Shown here: one piece after another, positions 49,255 through 60,775 of the stretch | Numbering within the stretch: the first letter of the stretch is position 1 | Layout: the number at the start of each line of letters is the position of its first letter | Assembly: GCF_943734655.1 (NCBI RefSeq) | Contig: NC_071354.1 | Coordinates: forward strand, 197,344,911-197,408,910 | Reading direction: 5' to 3' | Source: Sabethes cyaneus | Lineage: Eukaryota > Arthropoda > Insecta > Diptera > Culicidae | DNA length: 64,000 bases | Notes under the pieces: generated by a model | Seen by the model: the letters and a program-made list of their open reading frames with translations, nothing else | Database searches by the model: none | What the model was told of the DNA's origin: nothing | Program-made: the position numbers and the translations under genes

Positions 49255-50785
49255 CATCGCATATCAAACAGCAACGGGAATTAACAAGGCAACTGGAAAA
49301 AACGGCATCGAAGCAGAATTTATCAAAATAGGGCGAACAAGTTGGCCAGCTGTTTGCATCAATTAATTGTTAACCCTCTAACGGGCAATATCGTAAAATG
49401 ATGCGATCAAGCAAATGACTATTTTTTCACAAAAGTTCGTACAAAAGAAGCTCAAGTTTTGATTGTCATGTAAAACTAATTATCTGGAGGAGCGCTAGAT
49501 AAGAAATAGTCCATTATCCTTTTTTCGTTTTTCATATCTAACACTTTACCCAGATAGTTTTTAATCCAAAACTATTACAGAATTGAAATAAAGCATGAAA
49601 ATTTCTTACAGAAAAAATTGGGATCAATCATTTTGTTCTAAATATCCTTTTTCTTCAAAATGCTCGCACAATAATATTTTCTGGAATTTTCCTGAATTCA
49701 TGATTTTAAAAGATGATAACTTTAGAACGCATGGTGAGAATGTTGTGATATTATATCAAAATGTCAAAAAATTTGTCCTGAACACATTTTTCATATTGTC
49801 AATTCAAAACAAATTTCACATGTGGTGCTGAAGCTTTAGAAGCGAAGGCCGTCTACAGACGTTCTTACCCGTTAGAGGGTGAAGATTTGGGATACGGAAC
49901 CACTATCGGAGGAGTGGCCCACAAGAAAGGCGATAAGCTGGAGTGTGAGAACTGCCCAGCGATCACTATCCGGAATGCCGCCTACAAAGTGCTTTCCCAA
50001 GAGAACTTCGACTGTCGCCAATAGTCAATAAATTCGTGGGAAGTTATCATTCAGGGTCGGCTTACAACCAAGTTTTCACCCTGCGGCAGATTCTCCAAAA
50101 GTGCTGCGAATTTCTTGTCCACACGCATCGTCTGTTCATTGATTTTAAAGCCGCATATGATAGTGTAAACCGGCAAGAGCTATGCCTAGGGAGCTAAGAG
50201 CTATGCCTAGGAATAAGTCAAGTAATTATTTCTGCCTCAGCATTCACAATTGCGCTTGAAGGTCCTAGAAGCCGAAATGTGGGGCTAGATTTTCAATTTT
50301 CCGGTCAATTTGTCTGCTTTGTCAACGACAGCATTCACTGTCGGCAAAACATTTGACGCGGTGGAAGATCAGTACACCAGACTAAAATTCGAAGCATATA
50401 AGATTGAGTTGAAGATAAATTCATCTTAAACGAAGTATATGAAGGCGGGCGGGCCGGGCACGACAGGGTCCGCTTGGGGAGAACAGTGGTAATCGACAGG
50501 GATGACTTTGGAACAGTCGACGAGTTCGTGTACCTTGGCTCACTGGCAACAGAGGGCAACAGTACCAGCCGTGCCTGCTATGGACTTCACACTGCTAAAA
50601 GGACACTGCTAAAAGGGGACCTGCAGGCACTCAGAGCTTTCGAATGATGGGTGCTAAGAATTATCTTTGGCGGCGTGCAGGACCACGGTGTATGGAGACG
50701 AAAAATAAACCATAATCTTGTACGTCTCTACTACGAACTCAGCATACAGAAGACATGGAGACATGGTTAGTTTATAAGAGACGTT
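49255..50785 (+). pseudogene. Non-LTR RT (R1/LOA-like), split by a TTAA MITE
   Basis: The plus strand reads NKATGKNGIEAEFIKIG, is interrupted at 49374-49879, then continues KIWDTEPLSEEWP, KKGDKLECENCPAITIRN, AAYKVLSQ, VFTLRQILQKCCEFLVHTHR, LFIDFKAAYDSVNRQELC, SGQFVCFVND, DEFVYLGSLATEGN and VLRIIFGGVQDHGVWRRK. Blocks are in native order with small deletions; the GLRQGDxLS motif is lost and the ADD motif has become VND. It is an internally deleted dead copy. Confidence 0.85.
49374..49879. mobile_element. TTAA-type MITE (506 bp) inside the RT
   Basis: TIRs CCCTCTAACGGGCAA and inverted CCCTCTAACGGGTAA are flanked by TTAA on the left (49370-49373) and TGAA on the right (49880-49883), most simply a decayed TTAA duplication. 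CCC ends with TTAA fit piggyBac-type MITEs. Excision leaves QLIVKIWDTE, the expected RT sequence. Confidence 0.85.
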
Positions 50786-50786
50786 G

Positions 50787-51007
50787 TGCAGCCAACAACT
50801 TTTAACGTGGTAATACATATAAGTAACCACAATTAATTTGCTTTATTAACAGTTTTATTATGGTTTTCTAGATAACTGTAGGTGTGTTTGGACTCGTGTC
50901 CCCTTGGTATTGCACAATACCAAAAAAACAGAGATAATGATTAATACCGCAATAAAACCTTCATAAAAATCAAGCAAAACCAAGTGGCTTTAGAGTTGTT
51001 ACTTAGG
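50787..51007. mobile_element. MITE copy, inverse of 63122-63345
   Basis: CAGCCAACAACTTTTAACGT at the left and GTTGTTACTT at the right match the inverse of 63122-63345 through most of their length (CACAATAAnnTnnnTT, TGGTATTGCnCAnTACCA, AAAnCCTTnATAAAA). Exact ends are unclear. Confidence 0.6.
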
Positions 51008-51009
51008 AT

Positions 51010-51630
51010 GAGATTTCGGAATGATTATCCCGTTCCGTTCCACGTTTGCCCTTTGTATTGCACCATCCAAGGCAATGTTGAATCGTATGTTAAAAAGTGC
51101 AGCCCCTTGCTTCAGTTCAACGTCGTGAAAGCAGTCTGACGCATGATTTTGACCCATCCGGCATCGCATGAATCAGGTAGTTTCGTCGGGATACCATATT
51201 CCAGCATTATCTGCCACAGCTCATTTCGTTTGACTGAATCGTACGCCGCCTTAAAGTCCACAAACAGATGATGAGTCTACAAGTTTTACTCACGAAACTT
51301 ATCTAGTAACTGATGCAGGTTAAACATCTAATCTGTCGTATCCTTGTGACGAGGCCGGCCTACCGTAGTCTCCCAACTTTCGCCAGGTGTATGATGGAAA
51401 TCTCCAAGTAGTGCCTGCCACTCGTGGTTCATATGCCTTCGCCACTCTCCGCTATCCTTTTGTACTCCGCCAAAAAAAAAATCCGCAACACCTTTCGTTC
51501 AAGTACGGCAAGTGCACGTAAGCAATCCAAAGAAAATGTTATTTGGAAAACTTTCACAAAAATTTTCGCACACAAAAACACAACGATCGAAAACTCCAAT
51601 GAATAATCGAGAGAACTATGTCTTGTCACA
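51010..51630 (-). pseudogene. Non-LTR RT fragments (R1/LOA-like), scrambled
   Basis: Minus-strand reading from 51560 gives ALAVLERKVLRIFF, GEWRRHMNHEWQALLGDFHH, then DQMFNLHQLLDKFRE-like sequence, THHLFVDFKAAYDS, VKRNELWQIMLEYGIPTKLP and MRQTAFTTLN. C-terminal blocks precede RT palm blocks, the reverse of native order, so the copy is rearranged or composed of two insertions. Several stops and frameshifts are present. Confidence 0.75.
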
Positions 51631-51779
51631 TGGAACTATTTTTTACCCTTTTTTCAATGTGCTAATGTGGTAAGCGGTAGTGGTCTTTAAACATTTCTCG
51701 TGAGTGCCTGCCATTTTTTCACGGAATTAATTCGTGTAATTTTTCTTAGACGTTTGAAACGATGATTTTCTTGTATTAC

Positions 51780-51930
51780 CGAAACTAGCGCTGATCAAAG
51801 TATTGCCAAATCTACAGTGCTAACAAAGTTAGCGGTTAGCGGTTAGCGTTAGCGTTCGCTAAATTTTTGGTTGATTTAGCGGTTAGCGGTTATCGAAGCT
51901 AACGGTTTCGTTTAACGGTGCCCACCTCTG
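51780..51930. repeat. TAGCGGT-rich low-complexity tract
   Basis: GTTAGCGGTTAGCGGTTAGC and related units occur between the two minus-strand non-LTR pieces. CAGTGC at 51819 and CACCTCTG near 51923 could be worn hAT-type ends, but no matching 8-bp duplication is visible. Confidence 0.4.
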
Positions 51931-51934
51931 CCTC

Positions 51935-52440
51935 CTCCTATGTTGGTAACTCCACAGCTTGGCCATCGCTCACAATTCTGATCCTGTTTCTGCTGAACTC
52001 CGCATTTACCTCTCCTTTCATCAGCGTCTGGAAGTGCTCCTTCCACCTGGTTGCTACCACAGTTTTGTCAGTAGGCTGGTTGCAGGCACTATCATTGCAC
52101 ATCACAGGCATGGCAAAATTTCTGCCCCTCACCTTTTTGTAGAACTCCGTTTGTCGGTACTGACAAATCTCTCCTCTGCACCTGCGAGCGCGTACTTTTC
52201 GTACTCGCAGTTCTCTCTATACCTTTCTCTATTCTGACGCGTAGTCGCTGTCAGCATGCGACCCCTGGCTCTGGCAATCAGCATCAAACTAGCTGTTACG
52301 CTGTCTTCCACGCGTCGTGTCTACCACCATTCTTGCAGTTGTTTCAATAGCACCATGGAAGTTCCTCCACGACCCACTTACATCTTCTCCCCTTTCTTCC
52401 TGCTGTTTTACAGTTCGTTAATCGAGCTTTCTGGTTCCAC
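51935..52440 (-). pseudogene. Non-LTR endonuclease-RT linker
   Basis: Reading the minus strand gives AIETTARMVVDTTR, RGRMLTATTRQNRERYRENC and RGRNFAMPVMCNDSACNQPT, then TVVATRWKEHFQTLMKGEVN and IRIVSDGQAVELPT. These blocks sit between endonuclease and RT in mosquito R1/LOA-like elements. Two frameshifts are needed. It probably belongs to the same copy as 51010-51630, separated by the TAGCGGT tract. Confidence 0.75.
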
Positions 52441-52599
52441 TGCCATACAGTGATGCCAGATTGCCCAATTTATCCGTATTTCTACGGATTTAGGAATTTT
52501 CTACCGACCTACGGAACAAATGCTCCTATCTACGGATTTTCATAAACTTCACGGAAATAGTTAAAAATTTCTTTCTATTACAAAATTCATGAGTATGCT

Positions 52600-52810
52600 A
52601 AAACAAACAATGAAAACACGCAGTAAAGACGGCGATAAAAAAGATAGTGAAAATAGATGAAAAAGTGACAAAAAGATAGCGCTAAACGACAAAGGACAAA
52701 GGACAAAAAACTAACAATACAACGCCGAACAGAAGCCAGAACAGCGAGAAATTATGACTAAATACGAAAAAGAAAGCAAAAAACACGACAAAAAGAAGTT
52801 TAAAAGGTGT
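52600..52810. repeat. Purine-rich degenerate array, left part
   Basis: GACAAAAA/GACGAAAA units on the plus strand, broken by the RT insertion at about 52811 and resuming at about 53982. Confidence 0.65.
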
Positions 52811-53981
52811 CAAAAATAATCTTTGGAGCAGAATTTGACCGAATTGATCACCCCATACTGCTAACCAAAATTTTGCGCTTAGGTGCTACTCAACGGTTTG
52901 TCACGTGGCTGAAATCATTCCTGTGTGATTTACAGGTGAGTTTTACAAGTCAAGCTTGGATCGGATTAATCATCTGCATTCACAAACAAATTTGGTGTAC
53001 CGCAGGGTAGCATTCTTGGCCCACTTCTTTTTATTATATTTTTCAATGACGCAGCTCATGCCATAGACAATGGATGTCGACTTGTTTACGCCGTTGACTT
53101 CAAAATCTACTTGACGTAGCTACTTCGTAGCTTAGAAGATTGTTATCATTTGCAGCTTTTATTAGATAAATTTACGACGTGGTATAAACTGAATTCCTTG
53201 CTTATAAGCACTGCTAAATGTGATGTAAATACCTTCCACCGAACTCAAACGCCGATTCTCTTCAAGTATGGTTTTAAAGGGCAAGCGCTGAAGAGAGCGG
53301 ATCACGTTAATGACCTTGGCGTTACTCTTGACAGAAAGCTGACATTCGACAGGCACCGCACGGCGATCGTGTCTAAAGCGAGTAGACAATTAGGGTTCAT
53401 CGCTAGAATAGGACGGAACTTCAAGGATCCTCATTGCCTGAAAGCCTTGTACTGCTCTATTGTACGCCCGGTACTGGAAAATGTGTGTGTGGTTTGGACC
53501 CCGCACCAGCTCGATTGGAACTTGCAGAGAAGATTGTTTCGTTTAGCTTTGAGGGATTTACCCTGGCGAGATCCTGCCAACCTGCCCTCTTATCCGGATC
53601 GTTGCCGCTTAATTGGATCAGACACTCTTGAACGACGACGCAAATTACAACAGGCCTTACTCGTAGCGAAAGTGCTTAACGGTGAAATAGACCCCCCAAA
53701 ACTGCTATCTAGGATGAACTTTCGTGCATCACAATTCACAATGTGTGCTGCGACCATCCTCGATGCTTGTAAGCCAGTTTCACCGGACGAACTTCGGTTA
53801 TTTTGAACCAACAGCGTTTTGTGTGAGAATTTTTAATAGCGTTGAACATCTCTTCGCATTTGGCGAACCCATTTATATGTTTAAAAATAGATTAGCTAGA
53901 AATAATTCATTTTAGTCGCTTCATTAAGATTTTTATGTCAGATGATGTATAATAAATAAACAAATAAAATAATAAACAAAT
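52811..53981 (+). pseudogene. CR1/jockey-like RT, 5'-truncated, with 3' tail
   Basis: The frame reads FDRIDHPILLTKILRLG, a frameshift, FGVPQGSILGPLLFIIFFND, then LVYAVDFKIYL (YADD changed to YAVD) and an in-frame stop. A 218-codon frame (53150-53806) carries LQLLLDKFTTWYKLN, DLGVTLDRKLTF, ALYCSIVRPVLENVCVVW and RRRKLQQALLVAKVLNG. A late frameshift leads to FKNRLARNNSF. The 3' end is A-rich (AAATAAACAAATAAAAT). There is no RNase H, as expected of CR1/jockey elements. The 5' truncation inside RT is typical of dead-on-arrival copies. Confidence 0.87.
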
Positions 53982-55612
53982 ACAAAAGACGATGAAAGCG
54001 GAAAATCGGATGAAAAAGCGAAAAAAGGCAGACTTCAAAAAACGATGAACATATGTTATTTACGTTAACGTATGGAATATCAGTGGAGAAAAGAGCATGA
54101 AAAAACATCAGAAATATGGCAGAGAGATAGCAAAAAGACGATAATAAGATGACGGGACGGAAAGACTATAATGTAGTTGTAGAAAAGGTGATAAAGAGAC
54201 GACAAAAAGACGGTAAAACATGGACAAAAAATAACATGACAAAAAGAACTAAAAAGCTTCAAAAAGGCTTCAAAACACACAAAAAAGACGACGGAAAGAT
54301 AGTGACCATACGGCAGAAAGACGACAATAGAACAACGAAAAGACAGTAAAAAGAATGCTTTTTGTTGTCTTGACAGCATACAGGACGACGAATTTCAAAA
54401 CTAAACGAAAAAACAACAACAAAAAACGGCAAAACAATGACAAAAGACAACGAAAAAATGACAATAGAAGACGAAGAAGAAGACTAAAAATGCCAAAACA
54501 GCAGCAAAAATAACGACAAAACGTCAAAAAGTCACCGAAAAATCAACGAAAATGCCACAAACAGAACTTGAAACTCGGCGGACGAACAGACGACGGAAAT
54601 AACACATAAATTTGATGAAGACGACGAAAAGACGCCAAAGCAGTGACAAAAAACAAAAAACGCAATTCAAAAACGTTTGAAGAGCGTCAAAAGCACGACA
54701 AATATGCTAAAAATGACTAATATTGGACATAAAGCTGCAACCTGAGGACGAAAAGAAGCCAAATCTGCGACGAAAATGGCAAAAACCGACATATACAGAA
54801 ACTACGATAAAGAACGACAAAATAAATCATTTTCAAAGCGCTAATAAGATGACAAAATATGCTAAAAGGACGATGAATATAGACAACAAAAGAATAACGA
54901 AACGACAGTAAAGATAACAACAGTTTGGTTGTCTTTTACATATGTCAGAAGGGCATTGTCATTGAAGGCACATTGAACGTGTCTTTTGAAACAGTTTTGG
55001 TTGTCGTCAAAACAAATAGGACAACGAGAAAAAATGCCAAATAGGTGATGAAAAACAACAAAAAACGATGGAGAGATGACAAAAAAATCGACGAAATAAC
55101 GATCCCAAAATTAAGGGGCCAAAACAGCAACAAAAAAGACGGCAATAACAGTAAAACGCATTTGAAAAAGGCGACGAAAAATGCAAAAGCGAAGTCTGAA
55201 TGATGAACAGCCGACGGAAATGTGACGTAAAGATGTGCAAAACGACCATGAAAAGACGACAAAAATAAGACAGAGTGATGGCCAAAAGACACCGAAACGC
55301 GTCCAAAAAACAACGAAAAGAAAACATAAGAACGACGAAAGGACAGCAAATAGACGACAAAAATACGGCGAAGAGGCGGTGAAAAGACAACGAAAAGATG
55401 ACGAAAGAGTGATGACAAGTAGGCGAAAAGGTAATGAAAATAAAATATTCGGTGAAAACACACCGACAAACGCCAAAGAAATTACAAAAAAAATGTCTAC
55501 AACGACGAAAATACTAAAAATAAATGCAGAAAAGACTATGAAGAGACGATTAAACGACAGTCCAACAGCACCAACAAAAGCCAAACTAAATGAAAAATGA
55601 GGATAAAACGCC
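53982..55612. repeat. Purine-rich degenerate array with higher-order repeats
   Basis: About 1.6 kb of GACGACAAAAA-like units (roughly 11-12 bp) with nearly all cytosines in GAC/AAC on the plus strand. Larger blocks recur at about 0.6 kb: ACAGTAAAnA plus TTGTTGTCTT-like sequence near 54344 and 54907, CAGCAnCAAAAA near 54500 and 55124, and GACGGAAATnnnACnTAAA near 54592 and 55213. The long hydrophobic minus-strand ORFs (54945-55617) and lysine-rich plus ORFs are array artefacts. Confidence 0.8.
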
Positions 55613-56360
55613 TTCATAAGTGAGGTTAAAAACTCAAAATCTCAAAACTCATCAAAAATCAAAATCAACTGTGAATCATGTCAACTTGATCCTATGCCGA
55701 AAAAAACTCATGCGAGAGTTTTTCTGTTTTCATAGCAAGAAGCACAAAACTCACACATATTTCTTCCCGCTTGATCGTATTCTGCTTTGCTTCTACTGCT
55801 ACCCGGAGCTATACACCTATACATACAAATTCCTTGTTGAACAGCATAGGCATTCTCTCGTACGATACGTAACTGTGACTGAGCGTAAGAGAATGAATCT
55901 CTAAATAAATCGTAAAGTTAAACTAAAACACACATTTTAACTACATGGTTAGCTAATTCTTATAACGCTTTTTACTTTCTAGTTAAGAAAATGTAAATTC
56001 TGCCAATTTGTTTGCCATCTTCATTCATGAATGTGAGCAAGCTTTTTCGCAGCTGATATTTTTGCTGGCGGTTAATGCTCTTTCGCGAGCGAGAGAAATT
56101 CAGATGTGAGTTTGGAGCTTCTGATCAAAGTTGAAATTTTTTGTGCTTGAAATCACATTGAGTTTTTTGCTGCTATAAATTTTTCAACACTGGCAATGAA
56201 GAACATCCAAGTACACTATGAAAGGCAATAAAAAATAAAATCGAAAAAGCACACGGAGGAAAATAAAAGAAGAGAAACGAAAAAAACATAGATGAAAGGC
56301 AAATGATGAAAGATCAATAATGAAATATGAGAGTAAGCGTCCTTAATTAATTTAAGTCAA
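55613..56360. other. Intergenic, no gene recognised
   Basis: AT-rich DNA; a 94-codon ORF at 55620-55904 has no domain. Confidence 0.3.
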
Positions 56361-56364
56361 ATCT

Positions 56365-57078
56365 CAATTCTACATGAACTGGTTCGAGGTTCGACAACCT
56401 TGCGCTAATCTTACATACGACGAGATATTGGCCAGAGTCAATATTTGTTCTCTGAAATGACCTCCGAAAAGTGTCGATCGTCAACCAAGACATAATCGAT
56501 CCGGAAGTTCTCCATTTGGATACCTCCAGGTGTGTTTCTGAATATTCATACGTGGAAAGTATATGCTACAGATGGTCATACCTCTGACCGCGGCAAAGTT
56601 TAAGAGCCTCAGGCCATTATAGGTCGGCTAATGAAGGCTATACCTTCCAATGACAGAACAGAAGAATTCCTTCCGCTCGATCTGCGCATTTGCATCTCCG
56701 ATAATAACTTTTACATCGTGTTTTGCGCACCCTCCTTATATGTCTTCTTGATCTTGCCGTAGAACTCGTGTTTAGCATCATCGGATTTATCATTTATCGG
56801 TGAATAAATGCTGATTACCTAAGCTTTAGTTGAAAAATTTGCCAAAAATTCTCAACACACATCTACGGGCCTGCACCGAAAAACCCGTTGTTTTTGTTTT
56901 CCCAACACTACGAAACTGACTCCATGTTCTGCCTTTCTACCACCACTGTAGTGCTTACAATAGGGTCTATTGCACGAAACTTCCGGAGTTTGGCCACCAA
57001 ACTCTTGAATAGCAGCGAGCCAAGCAAGCAAGCCAGCTCGTGCCGGTTCATACATCCCTCTGATGGGCCTGCCCTCTA
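56365..57078 (-). pseudogene. Non-LTR endonuclease fragment
   Basis: Minus-strand reading gives KHYSGGRKAEHGVSFVVLGK, RCRPVDVC, ISIYSPINDKSDDAKHEFYG, KLLSEMQMRRSSGRN-type sequence in place of the usual GDANAQIG, then ENFRIDYVLVDDRHFSEVI. These are the APE blocks of the mosquito R1/LOA-like group (often misannotated as craniofacial development protein 2-like). Frameshifts and stops break it into pieces. No RT follows below 56365. Confidence 0.78.
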
Positions 57079-57079
57079 A

Positions 57080-57200
57080 GGTGTGGCTTGGGGGATCCTT
57101 TAGCCGCAAGGTTACCGAGTCAGCCTTGACAACCGAGTGGTCGTGGGTTCGAATCTTACTAGAATCAGGCCAGTGTGAAAGGAAAAAATGTGTGAAAACA
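57080..57200 (+). repeat. tRNA-related (SINE-like) segment
   Basis: GGTTCGAATCT at 57146-57156 matches a pol III B box, and TAGCCGCAAGG at 57101-57111 is a weak A box about 45 nt upstream. No cloverleaf can be folded with confidence, so this is not called a tRNA gene. Confidence 0.35.
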
Positions 57201-59370
57201 CTGACACTCTGGGCACGAATAATAAAGTAGTTTGCTCACTCTATAGCGATACTGCAAAAATAACAATAACAAATAACAAAAGTAGGGAACAACATCTGGA
57301 TAAGATCACTGTAGATCAAAAAGGGTGTGGCTTGCGGGATACAGCATTTCATAATCGACTGAAGTTTTTGGAGTATCTTAGCGGAATACGAAATTAAAGA
57401 AAAGAAAACTTTTTCCCGTTGAAATTCCACTATCAATTTTATCCACGACAGATACGTATTTCACCTATGACTCGTACCTCTTAGCTAAGCTGCTCAAGTA
57501 TGTCAATGGAGCATTTCCAGATTTAATTCTGCAAGGATGCGCTAGGTAGGGACTTGAGACAACCAGAGTAGCAGCTCTCCTCATTTATACCCATCTTAAA
57601 CACTTACCAAGTACAAAAACGCCCAGATATCAGATGTTTTCGTTCATAAGCCCATAAACGACGGCTGTGTACACAGTTTCATAAAATTCTGACCTCCTTC
57701 GGCCAATCTGTTCTATAATTTAAAATACTTCTCACATGTAACAACACATGATATTCAACTGACAATAACTATTCATACCTACAACTGTATGAATAACTTC
57801 ATTACAGAAAAACACATTTTCTGTTATATCATATTAAACATATTTGCATAGAAAAATGTCCTGACACTGTTTCATCAAACCACCAGTGATCATTGAAATT
57901 TATGCAATGGCCAACAACGAAGAGCCCGTACTGGTTCATCGTGGCCAAAGGCGTCGAACATCGCTCCTTCGGGGGCATCGTCCGACTACCGGCTTGCACT
58001 GTCAAGCGCGGAATCGAAATTCAAACGATATGAAAATTAGAATCGCCACTCATATGCTCTAATGCGCTAACAGATGCAACAGTTCAATAGCCAACCAGTC
58101 GGCCAACCAACCAACCAACCAACCAACGGCGCCGGCGAGATGAGAATCTATCGACCCCTGGAGCAGCGCCAAAATTCTATTGTGTGCCTCCAGGCAGGCA
58201 GGCAGGCAGGCTAAGAATAAACCCGGGAACGGTATTCTGTCTCGCACGGCGTGGCTGAATTATGCGGAATGCGGTCAGAGACTCGGCGGCGGTGAATCCA
58301 TTACAATGTCAACGACGCGAATCCTGACCTGGGCCTTAGAGACGACAAGCTGCGGATTTATTTCCCGGTTCGTTATGTGATTCGGCTTAGCTTTAGTTAA
58401 TATTGATAGGTTTAACGGGAATAATCGAAACAAACCAGAAGTTGAGCTGTTGCTAAATGTCATTGCGCAACTCCAACTGCTAGGCGTTTTAAAATTTCAA
58501 TAATTTAGCTTATTTTAAAAGCCCCTAATATATGATTCGTATAAAATAAAACTTCCAGCAATAAAAGCTAATTTTTTTTAATACCATGATTTCATACCAC
58601 ATTTCGCTAACCAGCAATTGCCACTACAGCAGTGGCGCGTGTGCTCTAAGTAATAAACTTGTACATGCACTTGCCGTACCCCAACACCACCCGCACCGTA
58701 AACACACCGTCTTCCGATTGCAATCTCAGCAACACTGTTGCTGCTTGCCACAGTTTGTGTCAGCGCGCGTCATTCGACGAAACCCAATATGCTCATCGTT
58801 GCGCAAATCGATCTGTATGTAACTTAGGTTTCGTCGGCCTGGGAAAACAACCAGGCGGTTGGTGGTGGGTGGATAGACGATCACACGGCACGGGCAGACA
58901 GAGAGCAGGAACAAACGATTGCCGGTTCGCCCGTGGCAACTGATTGATCTGAAGATCACGCGAGAGCGGTCGAAAACAGGTCTCGACTCGAAGCAACAGC
59001 GAAACCGCGCGGCGGGCGCTTGCCGCTCCGATCAGCGAACGTGCTCGCACCACACCGGCAGCTTGGCAACAATGTTGCAACACCCGCAGTCGGCTTCGAC
59101 TTTAACGCATCATCGCACGCTTTGATAATTAGCGACAGCCGACAATATCCGAGATCCGTAGCAGCACCAGCCGCGGCAGCGTGGAAGACGATGGCGGTGG
59201 AAAGACGCGTGAGACGCTAGATACACGCGCCACACAGTTAAATAGCGCTTAGCTTGTGTTTTACTATCTATCATGTAGCGCAATCTTCTGCCTATGAACA
59301 CCCGGTCAACTCCGCACGTCTCTGTGAAAATCTACTCCGCTACAAATGCTCTGTGGGATGTCGTCCTAAT
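57201..59370. other. Intergenic, GC-rich from 57870, no gene recognised
   Basis: 57870-59300 is GC-rich and lacks recognisable transposons. Simple repeats are (CCAA)n at 58093-58125 and (CAGG)n at 58191-58210. Overlapping short ORFs on both strands carry no known domain. It resembles the islands at 19.8-21.8 and 30-34 kb. Confidence 0.35.
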
Positions 59371-59790
59371 CAGTGTTGCCACATATTCATCTGTACTGGA
59401 AGGTAAAAAAATCTTTTTCATCTGTACTTTTGTCTTCAAAAATCTGTACCAAAATCAGTACCACAAAGTTGGTTTGTTACATAGGGAAACCTGGTTGGTT
59501 GTCTTTAAAGAATAGAAAAATCGCAAATTACTGATTTCTTTGATGATATTGGTACATAACCTTAAAGACCGACATATTTTGTTTTGTTTGCATTCATGTC
59601 AAGAGGTGCTCCTCTATTGATTTCAAGTAACAAAACTGAAAAAAAAAAATTAGTTTTTGACACCCAAAAAAATCTGTACCCATCTGTACTTTATGACAAA
59701 AATCTGTAATCTGTACCGTACAGAATCTGTACCAAAAAAATCGGAAAAATCTGTACTTTTCCAGATAAATCTGTACATGTGGCAACACTG
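59371..59790. mobile_element. hAT-type MITE (420 bp)
   Basis: TIRs CAGTGTTGCCACAT are identical at both ends, and GTCCTAAT is duplicated on both sides (59363-59370, 59791-59798). Internal sequence is rich in ATCTGTAC repeats. Perfect TIRs and an intact 8-bp duplication suggest a fairly young insertion. Confidence 0.95.
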
Positions 59791-59798
59791 GTCCTAAT

Positions 59799-60775
59799 GC
59801 TTAGTTTAGCGTAGGACGTCATCCGTCATAATACTTTTCCACCTGACCTCCTGACTGTTGTCGACAGTAGTCCATTGGGGAGTGCAATTAAATCGTACTA
59901 CTTTGTAATGAATTATAGGTCTTGAGTTGTTTCCGCACGTTGCATGACAATCACTGCCAAAGGATCCGGGGTTACGTTTCTGTTAAAGGAAAACTACCAA
60001 ATGTACCATGAGAGACGTGAATGCAAACCACTTCACCGAGATTGATCCAAAATTAATTTAAACGTTTTTTTAGTTTGGAACAATTTTTTTATTAATTTTT
60101 GGACACTTTACATCGACATTCGTATCTCAATTTTGTTTTACATTTTTCGAAATTCGACGTGGAATTCAGTTTATTTACATTCAACAGGCACAACAATAAC
60201 AGGCATTACGTTTCGACTATTCGTCTACGACGCACGAATCTACAATGTGAGTAGTAATAACTGACAGTGTTTTTAGACTTGTTTAATTAAAAATGGATTG
60301 ATCATCGATTTGTTTGCATATTCTTCATTTAGAGTGTATTGTCAACACAGTTTGCAAGTTTGCTTTGAGTTTCCATTCGTTTCAGAGTGGTGATGATCAT
60401 GGACGCAAAAAAGGAACTCATGATAAGTCTGTTTTAGAAAAATTTTCGAGCGTGTGATATTTTAAAGAAGCTGAAGTCACTGCAAATGCTTGGATATGTT
60501 TCTGATATTCCTCGGGACAAACTGGCTGTTAAAAAATTTGGGAAGTTATGGCGAAGTTTCTCCAAAAGTTTTAAAATTCCATTGCTGTTAATTGAATCTA
60601 GCGTTAAAATCAACACTAAATATTAATTATATCGATAACGTTTTAAAGAACCATTTACCTCCCATCGGCAAAACACACTACAAGAATGTACCATACTGCT
60701 TCTAACAAAATTTTGCACCGTCTCACTAGGCGACAGCGAAACAGAGTGGCCTAACTTTTCGCCTTGGGCCTTTGG
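59799..60775. other. Intergenic, no gene recognised
   Basis: AT-rich DNA without identifiable domains. Confidence 0.3.

Noticed and set aside
52440..52560. hAT MITE starting CAGTGATGCCAG
   Set aside because: No inverted partner end or 8-bp duplication could be found nearby.
54945..55617. Hydrophobic 127-174-codon minus-strand ORFs resembling membrane proteins
   Set aside because: They are the complement of the GACGACAAAAA array; the Phe/Ser/Val/Leu bias is repeat-driven.
57080..57200. tRNA gene
   Set aside because: A B box is present but no acceptor stem or anticodon arm folds convincingly.
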